Shown piece by piece: positions 7,480-14,507 of a stretch of DNA of 20,989 bases. How positions within the stretch are numbered: the first letter of the stretch is position 1; each line of letters begins with the position of its first letter. A model generated the notes under the pieces. The model searched no databases and had not been told where the DNA came from. It saw only the letters and a list, made by a program, of their open reading frames with translations. The stretch lies in contig JBGPIT010000044.1 of the NCBI GenBank assembly GCA_041485125.1, forward strand, positions 1 to 20,989. The letters are read 5' to 3'. Origin of the DNA: JBGPIT01 sp041485125. Its GTDB lineage: Bacteria; Desulfobacterota; Binatia; UTPRO1. The position numbers and the translations under genes were made by a program.

Positions 7480-9933
7480 TCACGGCGTCACGGTCGGCGT
7501 GGGTGTGGGAGTCTTCGTCGCCGACGGCGTGCGGACCGTGAGCGTCGCGTCGCCGGCGATCTGCGTCGACGGATCGGTCGCGAAGACGGTGACGGTGCCG
7601 GACGCGACGGTGTCGATCCGGCTCTTGTCGCCCGCGTCGTTCGGCGCGACGGCGATCGTCGAGTTGCTGGTGCTGTAGGTGCATTGCTGGGTGATGTTTT
7701 TGGTGGCGCCGCCCACGTAGTGGCCGGTCGCGGTGAAGCGTGCGAACTCTCCCACGACCTTGGTTACGGTGGGGGGCGTCACGCTGATGCTCGCGAGCGC
7801 GCCGAGGACGTTCACCGTGCCGTTCGAGCTCGATGTCGCCGAGCTCACGCCGCTCACCGGGTCGACGGCGGTGATCGTGGTGGTGCCGGGGCTGACCGCG
7901 GTCACCGTGCCTTTGGCGCCCGCAGTGTTGTTGATCGTTGCGACACTGGTGCTGGTGGACGACCAGTTCACCTTCTGGGTGTAGTTCTGCGTCGTGGCGT
8001 TGCTGAGATCGGCGGTGGCGGTGAAGTTGTCGATCACTCCGATGTCGAGGTTCATGATCGGCGGGCTGATGTGAAGCGCGGTCACGAACGGCGTCGTCGA
8101 GGTCGGCGTCGGCGTCGGTGAGCGGGTCGGCGTCGGCGTCCGCGTCACCGTCAGCGTGCCCGTCGCGACGGCGGTTAGGGTCGCCGCTGGCGTGGCCGTC
8201 GCGGTCCCCGCGGGGGTCGCGGTGCGCGTGGCGGTGGCGCCCGGTGTCGACGTCCTCGTCGGCGTGGCGCCGGTCGGCGTGCTCGTCGGCGCGGGTGTGA
8301 ACGTCCTGGTTGGCGTCGCGCTGCGGGTCGGCGTCGGCGACTGAGTTCTCGTCGGGGTCGCGCTGCGGGTTGGCGTCGGCGACTGAGTTCTCGTCGGAGT
8401 GGCGCTGCGCGTCGGCGTCGGGCTGCGTGTCGCCGTCGGCGTCGCGGTTCGGGTCGGCGTCGGGCTCCGCGTCGACGTTGGCGTCGCCGTCTTCGTCGAC
8501 GTCGCCGTCGGCGCTACGGTGATGGTCCCGGTCGCGGTCGCGATGCCGGTTGGCGTCGCGGTCGCGGTACGCGCGACCGTCGCGGTGGAAGTCGCGACGG
8601 TGGTGATCGTGGCTGCCGGCGTCGCGGTGCTGGTCACGACCGCCGTTGCCGTCGCGGTCGCGACTGCCGGGGTCGCCGTCACCGTCGGCGTCGCCGTCTC
8701 GCCGGGTGTGGCGGTTCCCGTGTCCGTCGCCGTGGGCACAGGCTCGGTCGCGACGAAGCTCGGCGTCGGGGTCGCCGTTTCGCTTGCGGTCGCGGTTCCG
8801 ACGGGCGTCGCCGTGTCGGAAACTTCCGGCGTGCTGGTCGGTGACTCGGTCGAGACCTCGGTCGGCGTTGCCACCGGCGTGTTGGTCACCGTCGGCGTCT
8901 CGCTCATCGTCGGACTCGGCGTCGCCGTCTCGGTGGGCGTCGGCGTCTCGCTCGGCGTCGCCGTCGTGCTGGGCGTCGCCGTGGCACTGGGCGTCGCCGT
9001 GGTGCTCGGCGTCGGCGTCCCGCTCGGCGTGGCGGTGCGACTCGGCGTCGGCGTGCCGCTCGGCGTCGCGGGAGGAGTCGGGCTCGCCGTCATCACGGCG
9101 AGCGGCGTGACGGTCGCGGAGATCGGATCTTTCAGCGACGGCACACAGAGCTCTTGGACCGCGGACAGGCGCAGCACCTCGTCGCCGAACTGATTGGCGG
9201 CGGAGATCGCGGCCGGCGCGAAGCGCGGTTGCGCCGGCGACGTCCGCGCGAGCTTCACCTGGTAGCAGACCAGGTGACCCTGGTGCGTCGGAGCATTCGG
9301 TGCCTCGCCGTTCTTGTCGGCGGGATTGCAGAGTCGCGTCGGTTTCCGCACGTGGAAGACGCGGCTACCGAACGCGTCCGCGACCGTCACGTCGCGCGGC
9401 GTGAAGACCGGAAACGGCGCCGACCCGCGCGGTGCTTTCGCGACGGTCGCCTTGTAGCACTTGAAATGATCGATGTTGGTGCTCACGAGCGGTGACACGC
9501 CGCCGGTGCCGACCGCCTGCGCCGAAGGCACCAGCAGGCTGTCCTCGGCGCGGACGCGCAGCTGGAGCGTCCCGAACTGGTTGGCGACCTCGTGCACGCT
9601 CTGGATGAACCGCGCTTGGCTGGGCGTCGTCTTCGTCAGCTTTGTCTTGTAGGCGGCGAGGTGGGTCGCGTCGTCGACGATGCCCTCGCCGTTCTTGTCG
9701 GCGGGCTCGCAGAATGCCTGATCGCGCGGAAGGTCGAGCACGCGTGCACCGAACTGATCGACGACTACGTCGCCGCTCCGAGGGAGAAAGGTCGGGAAGG
9801 GCGGTACACCGCGAGGCGCCTTCGCGGGGCGCGAACGGTAGCAGAGATAGTGATCAGGCGTGAGCGGCTGTGCGTGCACGATGGTGCTCGACGCCACGAG
9901 TGTCGCTGCGGCGAGCACGGTCAGGAGCTTCAT
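7480..9933 (-). CDS. Secreted protein B: paralogue of A with a long Thr/Pro stalk
   Basis: A secreted protein of 817 residues built like its neighbour. A signal peptide (1-21, MKLLTVLAAATLVASSTIVH) precedes two copies of the Cys/PADKNGE domain (about 27-136 and 155-266; CEPADKNGE and CNPADKNGE). About 330 residues of almost pure Thr, Pro, Ala and Ser (roughly 283-612) follow, then two Ig-like repeats and a short TPTPTPTVTP tail at the stop. The stalk resembles the extended, often O-glycosylated spacers of surface proteins. The start at 9933 is chosen for the signal peptide; AAGGA lies 14 bases upstream, rather far, and a start at 9960 would add nine polar residues. Compared with protein A, one Ig-like repeat is missing and the stalk is about eight times longer. 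Function unknown. It lies 127 bases upstream of A in the same direction. Confidence 0.82.
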   Translation of the reverse strand: MKLLTVLAAATLVASSTIVHAQPLTPDHYLCYRSRPAKAPRGVPPFPTFLPRSGDVVVDQFGARVLDLPRDQAFCEPADKNGEGIVDDATHLAAYKTKLTKTTPSQARFIQSVHEVANQFGTLQLRVRAEDSLLVPSAQAVGTGGVSPLVSTNIDHFKCYKATVAKAPRGSAPFPVFTPRDVTVADAFGSRVFHVRKPTRLCNPADKNGEAPNAPTHQGHLVCYQVKLARTSPAQPRFAPAAISAANQFGDEVLRLSAVQELCVPSLKDPISATVTPLAVMTASPTPPATPSGTPTPSRTATPSGTPTPSTTATPSATATPSTTATPSETPTPTETATPSPTMSETPTVTNTPVATPTEVSTESPTSTPEVSDTATPVGTATASETATPTPSFVATEPVPTATDTGTATPGETATPTVTATPAVATATATAVVTSTATPAATITTVATSTATVARTATATPTGIATATGTITVAPTATSTKTATPTSTRSPTPTRTATPTATRSPTPTRSATPTRTQSPTPTRSATPTRTQSPTPTRSATPTRTFTPAPTSTPTGATPTRTSTPGATATRTATPAGTATATPAATLTAVATGTLTVTRTPTPTRSPTPTPTSTTPFVTALHISPPIMNLDIGVIDNFTATADLSNATTQNYTQKVNWSSTSTSVATINNTAGAKGTVTAVSPGTTTITAVDPVSGVSSATSSSNGTVNVLGALASISVTPPTVTKVVGEFARFTATGHYVGGATKNITQQCTYSTSNSTIAVAPNDAGDKSRIDTVASGTVTVFATDPSTQIAGDATLTVRTPSATKTPTPTPTVTP
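8098..9087 (-). repeat. Low-complexity Thr/Pro-coding region (stalk of protein B)
   Basis: About 1 kb of imperfect short repeats rich in GTCGGCGTC-type units on the plus strand, coding for TPT/TAT/TPS-style repeats on the minus strand. The low complexity also keeps an antisense Val/Gly-rich frame open at 8399-9193, which is not a gene. Boundaries are approximate. Confidence 0.8.
8315..8440 (-). repeat. Three tandem 42-bp units within the stalk
   Basis: Units begin at 8315, 8357 and 8399. The first two are nearly identical, including GACTGAGTTCTCGTCGG on the plus strand; the third has diverged. Each encodes about 14 residues of the form TQSPTPTRSATPTR. The length is a multiple of three, so gain or loss of a unit keeps the frame. 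Confidence 0.75.
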
Positions 9934-10221
9934 CGGGTCGAGTTCGTTCCTTCTGGGCAAGTCGCGGGGTCGCGGTAGTCGGAGTTGCGGAGCTCCAGAA
10001 GCGAGCAGGTGATTCGCGTGCTCGCGGTAACCGTTCCGGTGCGAGTGACGGGACGACGCGGTGTGCCCATGCGCGTCTGATCGATTTCAGCCGCGCGGGC
10101 GTGCGCGTTCAGGATGTTCATGACGGTTCGCATGGAAGGTTGCAGGCGAGATTACTGATCAACTTAGCTCCGCCTCCCCGGCGCTCGCAATGCGCAATCG
10201 GCCGGGCGCAGCGAAAATCGG

Positions 10222-10626
10222 TCAGCGCCTGCTGTACTCTGTGGCAAGTGCGTCGTCACCGAGGAGCGGCTCCGCACCGGACACCGGCTCGCGCGCCGCG
10301 AGGCCGTCGCGTAGATCTCCGACGTGCTCGTGAAGACCGGACGCCGTGCCGTCGTCTCTGACGTTCGCGTCCTCAGGCGCCAGCGCGGAGCCGTTGTTGG
10401 TCGCGATGCCGCGTGCGGGCGCCGGATAGACCTCCACGTCGATACGTCCGCGCGCACCGGCGAGCGCCCGCCGACCGCCGTCCAGAAACGCGTTCCGGAT
10501 CTTGTAGGCGGTGGTGTGGCTCACCTGGTAGTGCAGACAGATCTCCTCGAACGAGCGTTCACGCTTGACGAGCTCGAGCGCGAGCGCGAAGCGCTCTTCC
10601 GGCGTGAGCTTTTCGCGTTTTCTCAT
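10222..10626 (-). CDS. Small helix-turn-helix protein, transposase-OrfA-like N-terminus
   Basis: A 134-residue protein. Residues 1-60 resemble the helix-turn-helix of IS3-type OrfA transposases or related small DNA-binding proteins: KLTPEERFALALELVK, then SFEEICLHYQVSHTTAYKIR, with the recognition helix around 34-46, then FLDGGRRAL. The ATG at 10626 has AAAGGAG nine bases upstream; a longer frame to 10668 lacks such a site. The remaining about 75 residues are acidic, without a recognisable domain, and do not look like a transposase continuation. No OrfB, DDE catalytic region or flanking inverted repeats are visible nearby. It may be a domesticated regulator or an insertion-sequence remnant whose frame runs on into foreign sequence. 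It sits alone between the secreted-protein pair and the large operon, transcribed in the same direction. Confidence 0.6.
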   Translation of the reverse strand: MRKREKLTPEERFALALELVKRERSFEEICLHYQVSHTTAYKIRNAFLDGGRRALAGARGRIDVEVYPAPARGIATNNGSALAPEDANVRDDGTASGLHEHVGDLRDGLAAREPVSGAEPLLGDDALATEYSRR

Positions 10627-10690
10627 ACGATCCGACTCCTTTGCGTGCGTCCTGGGTGTGGTGCGCACAGTAGAACGGTCTGCGATGCGC

Positions 10691-10711
10691 CGCCGGGTAT
10701 GTGACCCGGCG
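10691..10711 (-). terminator. Hairpin downstream of the large operon
   Basis: CGCCGGGT and ACCCGGCG form a perfect 8-bp stem with the 5-base loop ATGTG, starting 19 bases past the stop of the GT2 gene at 10730. There is no T-run on the minus strand afterwards, so it is either a weak terminator or a transcript-end stabiliser. Confidence 0.4.
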
Positions 10712-10729
10712 CCGCGGTGAATGGCGATC

Positions 10730-11509
10730 TCAGGTGAGCGGCGGCGTGCGGTGGACGCGCGCGTCCGGCACGGCGATCGGCCGCGCGACGATCTCCTCGA
10801 ACTCGACCGGGCGCGCCGGCCGCGGGCGGCGACGCGGCATGCTGAAACGCGCGATGTGCCAGAGTGCCGCGATCCCGTCGCGCCACGTGACCTTCTTCCC
10901 CTCGTCGTAATCGCGGCCGCTATACGAGATCGACTGCTCGTAGATCCGGCAGCGCAGCCGCGCGACCTTGGCGGTGATCTCGGGCTCGAAGCCGAAGCGG
11001 TCGGACTCGATCTCGAGCTGGCGCAGCACCTCGATGCGGAAAAGCTTGTAGCCGGTCTCCATGTCGGTGAGGTTGAGGTTGGTGAGCGCGTTCGAGAGCA
11101 GCGTCAGCAAACGATTGCCGACGTAGTGCCAGAAGTTGAGCACCCGATGCGGTCCGCCGAGAAAGCGCGAGCCGTAGACGACGTCCGCCTCGCCCTCCTC
11201 GATCGGCTTCAGAAGCTTCGGGATGTCGCGCGGGTGGTACTCCAGATCGCCGTCCTGAATGACGACCACGTCGCCGCGCGCGTGCGCGATGCCGGTGCGC
11301 ACGGCCGCGCCCTTGCCGAGGTTCTGCCGGTGGAAGAACACCCGCACCTCGCCGCCCGCCGCGCCGCGCAGGATGTCGCGCGTGCCGTCGAGCGAGCCGT
11401 CGTCGACGACGATGATCTCCTTCGCGTTCGGCAAGGCGCGTACACGATCGAGCACCACCGCGATCGTCGCCGCTTCGTTGTAGACCGGCACCACGATCGA
11501 GAGCTTCAT
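10730..11509 (-). CDS. Family 2 glycosyltransferase (dolichyl/undecaprenyl-phosphate sugar synthase-like)
   Basis: A GT-A fold glycosyltransferase of 259 residues, close in style to dolichyl-phosphate mannose synthases, which move a sugar from a nucleotide donor to a polyprenyl phosphate at the inner membrane face. Visible motifs are SIVVPVYNE (4-12), VVDDGSLDGT (34-43), QDGDLEYHP (85-93, standing in for the DxD metal site), YGSRFLGG, DMETGYKLFR (149-158) and GFEPEITAK (173-181). There is no C-terminal membrane domain; the last 35 residues are Arg/Pro-rich and probably variable. A very strong GGAGGAGGAGGGG precedes the ATG. It is the last gene of the minus-strand operon, 23 bases after the FKBP gene. 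The sugar and acceptor are not predictable. A role in supplying glycosyl-lipid for envelope polymers or protein O-glycosylation is an inference. Confidence 0.9.
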   Translation of the reverse strand: MKLSIVVPVYNEAATIAVVLDRVRALPNAKEIIVVDDGSLDGTRDILRGAAGGEVRVFFHRQNLGKGAAVRTGIAHARGDVVVIQDGDLEYHPRDIPKLLKPIEEGEADVVYGSRFLGGPHRVLNFWHYVGNRLLTLLSNALTNLNLTDMETGYKLFRIEVLRQLEIESDRFGFEPEITAKVARLRCRIYEQSISYSGRDYDEGKKVTWRDGIAALWHIARFSMPRRRPRPARPVEFEEIVARPIAVPDARVHRTPPLT

Positions 11510-11532
11510 CGCCCCTCCTCCTCCGCCTGCCG

Positions 11533-11997
11533 TCAGCGCAAGGTGCCGCGCCGGAGCTCGTCGGCGGTGGCCGCGCGCACCGCCAGCACCTTGGCCTGGA
11601 GCCGAAGCCCCTGGCCGGCGGCGCGATTGTTGAAGTCGGCGACGACCTCGTCGCCTTCGATGGCGACGAGCTGGAAGAAGAGCTTCTTACCGTCCGGTGA
11701 GCGCAGCGTGTAGCGCTCGCCGGGCACGAGGCTGAGATCGGGCGGCAGCTGCGCGCGCGGCATGCGACGGATCAGCGTCTCGCGCCGCTCGCCATAGCTC
11801 TCCTCCGGCGGCAGGCGGACGTCCGACTCCATGCCGGCCTCGAGCCCCTCGACGGCGCGCTCGAGCGCCGGGAAGACTTGCTCGTTGCCGTGCAGGTAGC
11901 TGATCGGCCCGCAGTGATCCGTCGAGTCGACGACCGAGCCGTCATCGAGACGGGCGCTGTACTCGAGCGTGACGACGGTGTCTTTGGCGACGCGCAT
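11533..11997 (-). CDS. SlyD-like FKBP-type peptidyl-prolyl cis-trans isomerase
   Basis: A small prolyl isomerase/chaperone of 154 residues. The FKBP core is seen in VTLEYSARLDDGSVVDST (9-26) and GNEQVFPALERAVEGLEAGM (37-56), followed by the SlyD-type PPEESYGER (63-71). That leads into the insert-in-flap chaperone domain with LIRRMPRAQLP. The chain returns through DFNNRAAGQGLRLQAKVLAV (121-140), equivalent to the DFNHPLAGK strand of SlyD. The metal-binding His/Cys-rich tail of E. coli SlyD is absent. There is no signal peptide, so it is cytoplasmic. The ATG lies 6 bases after the stop of the kinase gene, so it belongs to the operon. It probably aids folding of other products, though a housekeeping function unrelated to its neighbours is equally likely. 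Confidence 0.9.
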   Translation of the reverse strand: MRVAKDTVVTLEYSARLDDGSVVDSTDHCGPISYLHGNEQVFPALERAVEGLEAGMESDVRLPPEESYGERRETLIRRMPRAQLPPDLSLVPGERYTLRSPDGKKLFFQLVAIEGDEVVADFNNRAAGQGLRLQAKVLAVRAATADELRRGTLR

Positions 11998-12003
11998 CGG
12001 TCG

Positions 12004-13278
12004 TCAGCTCATCGCCGCGAGGCCGCTCGGCGCGGCCGCGACGGTGGAACGTCCGAGGAGGTCCACGAGCGCATCGGCATTTCCACCGGATCCCCCTTTG
12101 GTGACGAGGGTCACCCCCGCGGCAATGCCGCTGGTGATGGTGCTGACGGCGACCAGCGGCACGAAGCGCCCGCGCACGTCCAAGCGAGTCGCGCCGAGAC
12201 GGCGAAGGACGGCAAAGCTCGTCTCGCCGCCGACGATCGCGAGCGTCCGTGGCGGCGCGGCGTTCACGATCGCGTACGTCGCGTCCGCGAGCGCGGCCTC
12301 GGTCGCTCGCAGCGCCTCGGCGCCCGGCGTCGCGGGCGCGCGCGGCGCCGCGAGCACCACGGTTCGGCCGCTCGCGAAAGCGCGGGTGGCGTCGCGCACG
12401 AGGGTCGGGGTGCCGGCCATGGGCAGCACGAGCGCGCCGCCCGCGACGAGCGCGTCGATCTGCGCCCGCGCCGTGCTGTGCAGGCTGCCGCAGACGACCA
12501 GCGCAGGTGGCGGCGTCTCGCCGACCGCGTGGTCGCGATCCGCGCCGCTCGGACGGTACGCGCGCTCCGACTCGCCCGCGCCCGGCGGCGCGCCGCCAGC
12601 GACGCTCGCGGCCAGCGCCGAGGCGGCCGCGATCGAGCCCGCGATGCAGAGCGGCCGCGGCAGCGCCAGGAGCGCCGCGGTCACGACCGCGATGTCGACG
12701 TCGCTCTCGGCGTCGATGACGACGTAGCGCGCGCCCGTCGCGATGCGCGCGCGCAGCGCCGACGTCAGGGCGCGGCCACGCACCTCGTCGAGGCCGACGA
12801 CGGTCGTGAGGCGCGTGCTCTCGCGCGCGATCACCGCGGCGATCGCCGACTCGGCACCGGCGCCTTCGGGGTCGGACGCGAACTCGGTCGTCGCGAGCAG
12901 CCGGCCGCCGAACCACTGGCGCCCGTCGCGCGTGACCCGCCCCGCGGCGGGGATGGCGGCGATCACGAAGGCGGCGCGCGCCGCGAGCGTGTCGAGCGTG
13001 GCATCGAGCTCCGCGCCGAGGTGGCCGCGCAGCGCCGTGTCGATCTTTTTCATCACGATCGGCGCCGGCGCGGTCGCGAGCGCGCGGCGCACACGCTCGG
13101 CCGCCACGGTCGCAGCGACGCCGCGCGATTGGGTGTTCCGTACGGCCAGCGTGTCCGTCGCGGCGCCGGCGTCGTCGGGGTCGACGAGGACGCGCACCGG
13201 CATCGCGGCGCTCGCGAACGACGACGCGACGTCGCAGGCGCCGGTCAGATCGTCGGCGATGACGGCGAGCTCCGTCAC
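12004..13278 (-). CDS. Four-carbon acid sugar kinase family protein (DUF1537; DtnK/OtnK-like)
   Basis: A 424-residue kinase of the DUF1537 family. Characterised members phosphorylate threonate, erythronate or 3-oxo-tetronate at O4 with ATP. The N-terminal substrate domain has AVIADDLTGACD (5-16), KKIDTALRGHLGAELD (77-92) and PAAGRVTRDG (110-119). The C-terminal nucleotide domain has VVCGSLHSTARAQI (261-274), AIVGGETSFAVLRRLG (347-362) and VTKGGSGGNADALVDLL (392-408). The open frame extends upstream to 14343, but that part is a shadow of the fusion gene. The GTG at 13278 overlaps that gene's TGA as GTGA and immediately precedes the family's first strand. With the PdxA-like and aldolase-type neighbours it forms a plausible route from a C4 sugar acid to a triose phosphate. 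Exact substrate unknown. Confidence 0.9.
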   Translation of the reverse strand: MTELAVIADDLTGACDVASSFASAAMPVRVLVDPDDAGAATDTLAVRNTQSRGVAATVAAERVRRALATAPAPIVMKKIDTALRGHLGAELDATLDTLAARAAFVIAAIPAAGRVTRDGRQWFGGRLLATTEFASDPEGAGAESAIAAVIARESTRLTTVVGLDEVRGRALTSALRARIATGARYVVIDAESDVDIAVVTAALLALPRPLCIAGSIAAASALAASVAGGAPPGAGESERAYRPSGADRDHAVGETPPPALVVCGSLHSTARAQIDALVAGGALVLPMAGTPTLVRDATRAFASGRTVVLAAPRAPATPGAEALRATEAALADATYAIVNAAPPRTLAIVGGETSFAVLRRLGATRLDVRGRFVPLVAVSTITSGIAAGVTLVTKGGSGGNADALVDLLGRSTVAAAPSGLAAMS

Positions 13279-14507
13279 TGCATCAACACCGCGCGGGCGG
13301 GCGCACCGTCGACGTGCTGGAGGTTCAGGGGAAGGCACGCGAGCGTGTAGCGCCCGGCGGCGACGGCGCTCAGGTCGAGGCCCTCGATGATGAGGACGCC
13401 GCGTCCGAGCAGGATCTTGTGGACCGGGAAGCTCGGGCTGCCGAACTCTTCGATCGAGAGATAGTCGAGGCCGATCGTCTTCACCTCGCGTTCGACGAGC
13501 AACTCGGCGGCGTCGGTCGTCAGATAGGTGAAGCCCTTCTGAAAGCCAGGCTGCGCCCACAGCGCCGAGTTGTCGGTCTTGAAGAGGAGGATCTCGCCCC
13601 GCTCGATGCCGTGCGGCTCGAGCACGGCGCGATCGATCGCGCGCACGCCGCGCACGTCGAGGACGCGGGCCTCGCCGACCATGCGATCGAGGCTGATCTG
13701 CTCGAGGGTCGGTGCGCCGTCGATGAAGTGCGCTGGGGCGTCGACGTGTGTTCCGGTGTGGGCGCCGAGCGCGAGCGCGGTGAGGTTCGCGGCGTCGCCC
13801 TTCGCGATCGCCCGCACCCGCGTCACCTCGATCTGCGGATCGCCCGGGTAGACGTGCATGCCGGGTTGGAGCGGTACCGAGATGTCCCAGATCCGCCGTT
13901 GCTGGGTACCGGTCGCGAGCGACAGCTGGTGCGCGACGCGGGCGGTGTCCTCGGCGAGATCGGCGACGTCGATGGTCTCGCGCAAGGTCGCGCCGATCGC
14001 GAGCACGCCGTGGCGCTCGAGCAGGAAGAGCTTCGCGTCCGGTGACGCCAGCACCGCGTCGCGCACCAGGTTGGCGAGGCGTTGCGAGCCCGACGGCGCC
14101 TCCGCTACGACGGGCGTCCGCCCGAGGCGCACCTCGGCGGTGATCGTCACCAGCGGGATCTGCTGGTTTCGCACCGCGAAGACGATGCAGTACGGCGGAT
14201 GGAGATGCGAGATCGCCTGCACGTCGGGACGCGCCTGGTAGACGGCGGTGTGGAGGAAGACCTCCTTCGACGGCACCCAGTGATCGAGGCCCGCGATCTT
14301 CTCGCCCGCCAGGTCGACGGTGATGAAGTCCTCGGGCGCGCACTCGCGCAGCGACACCGCGCTCGGCGTGATCAGGACCCGGTCGGTGCCGGGGATGCGG
14401 GCGCTCAGGTTGCCGCCGGTGCCGGTCGCGAGGCGCTGGTGGTACGCCACGCGGCAGTAGTGCGAGAGCTCCTCGCGAAGCTGCTCCTCGGTGCGGGTAC
14501 CGCTCAT
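13275..14507 (-). CDS. Fusion: class II aldolase/decarboxylase domain + cyclase (kynurenine formamidase-type) domain
   Basis: A 410-residue two-domain enzyme. Residues 1-205 are a class II aldolase/adducin domain: GTGGNLSAR (29-37), VLITPSAVSL (44-53), PSKE with catalytic-type E82, zinc ligands in HLHPPY (H101, H103), and ERHGVLAIGATLRE with the third His (H166). Residues about 206-410 are a cyclase-family metal hydrolase: WDISVPLQPGMHVYPGDP (207-224), the signature HTGTHVDAPAHF (250-261; H250, H254, D256, H260) and the distal pair H363 and E375. All metal residues look intact in both halves, so both may be active. Relatives of the first half include decarboxylases of 3-oxo-tetronate 4-phosphate; relatives of the second hydrolyse N-formylkynurenine or isatin. 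The ATG shares one base with the PdxA-like stop (TGATG) and has GGGAG upstream. The frame is continuous, so the fusion is not a frameshift artefact. Confidence 0.88.
   Translation of the reverse strand: MSGTRTEEQLREELSHYCRVAYHQRLATGTGGNLSARIPGTDRVLITPSAVSLRECAPEDFITVDLAGEKIAGLDHWVPSKEVFLHTAVYQARPDVQAISHLHPPYCIVFAVRNQQIPLVTITAEVRLGRTPVVAEAPSGSQRLANLVRDAVLASPDAKLFLLERHGVLAIGATLRETIDVADLAEDTARVAHQLSLATGTQQRRIWDISVPLQPGMHVYPGDPQIEVTRVRAIAKGDAANLTALALGAHTGTHVDAPAHFIDGAPTLEQISLDRMVGEARVLDVRGVRAIDRAVLEPHGIERGEILLFKTDNSALWAQPGFQKGFTYLTTDAAELLVEREVKTIGLDYLSIEEFGSPSFPVHKILLGRGVLIIEGLDLSAVAAGRYTLACLPLNLQHVDGAPARAVLMQ

Noticed and set aside
8399..9193. Long plus-strand frame of Val/Gly/Ala repeats
   Set aside because: It is the antisense image of the Thr/Pro stalk of protein B, which has a signal peptide and flanking domains in its own frame.
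9930..10133. 67-codon minus-strand frame whose stop overlaps the start of protein B as ATGA
   Set aside because: No ribosome site before either Met and no recognisable sequence; the overlap is probably chance, though a leader peptide cannot be excluded.
11878..13390. Long plus-strand Arg-rich frames opposite the kinase and fusion genes
   Set aside because: Shadows produced by high G+C; no ribosome sites or family motifs.
13279..14343. Upstream extension of the DUF1537 kinase frame
   Set aside because: Arg-rich shadow of the aldolase-cyclase gene; the GTGA overlap at 13278 gives the family-typical N-terminus.
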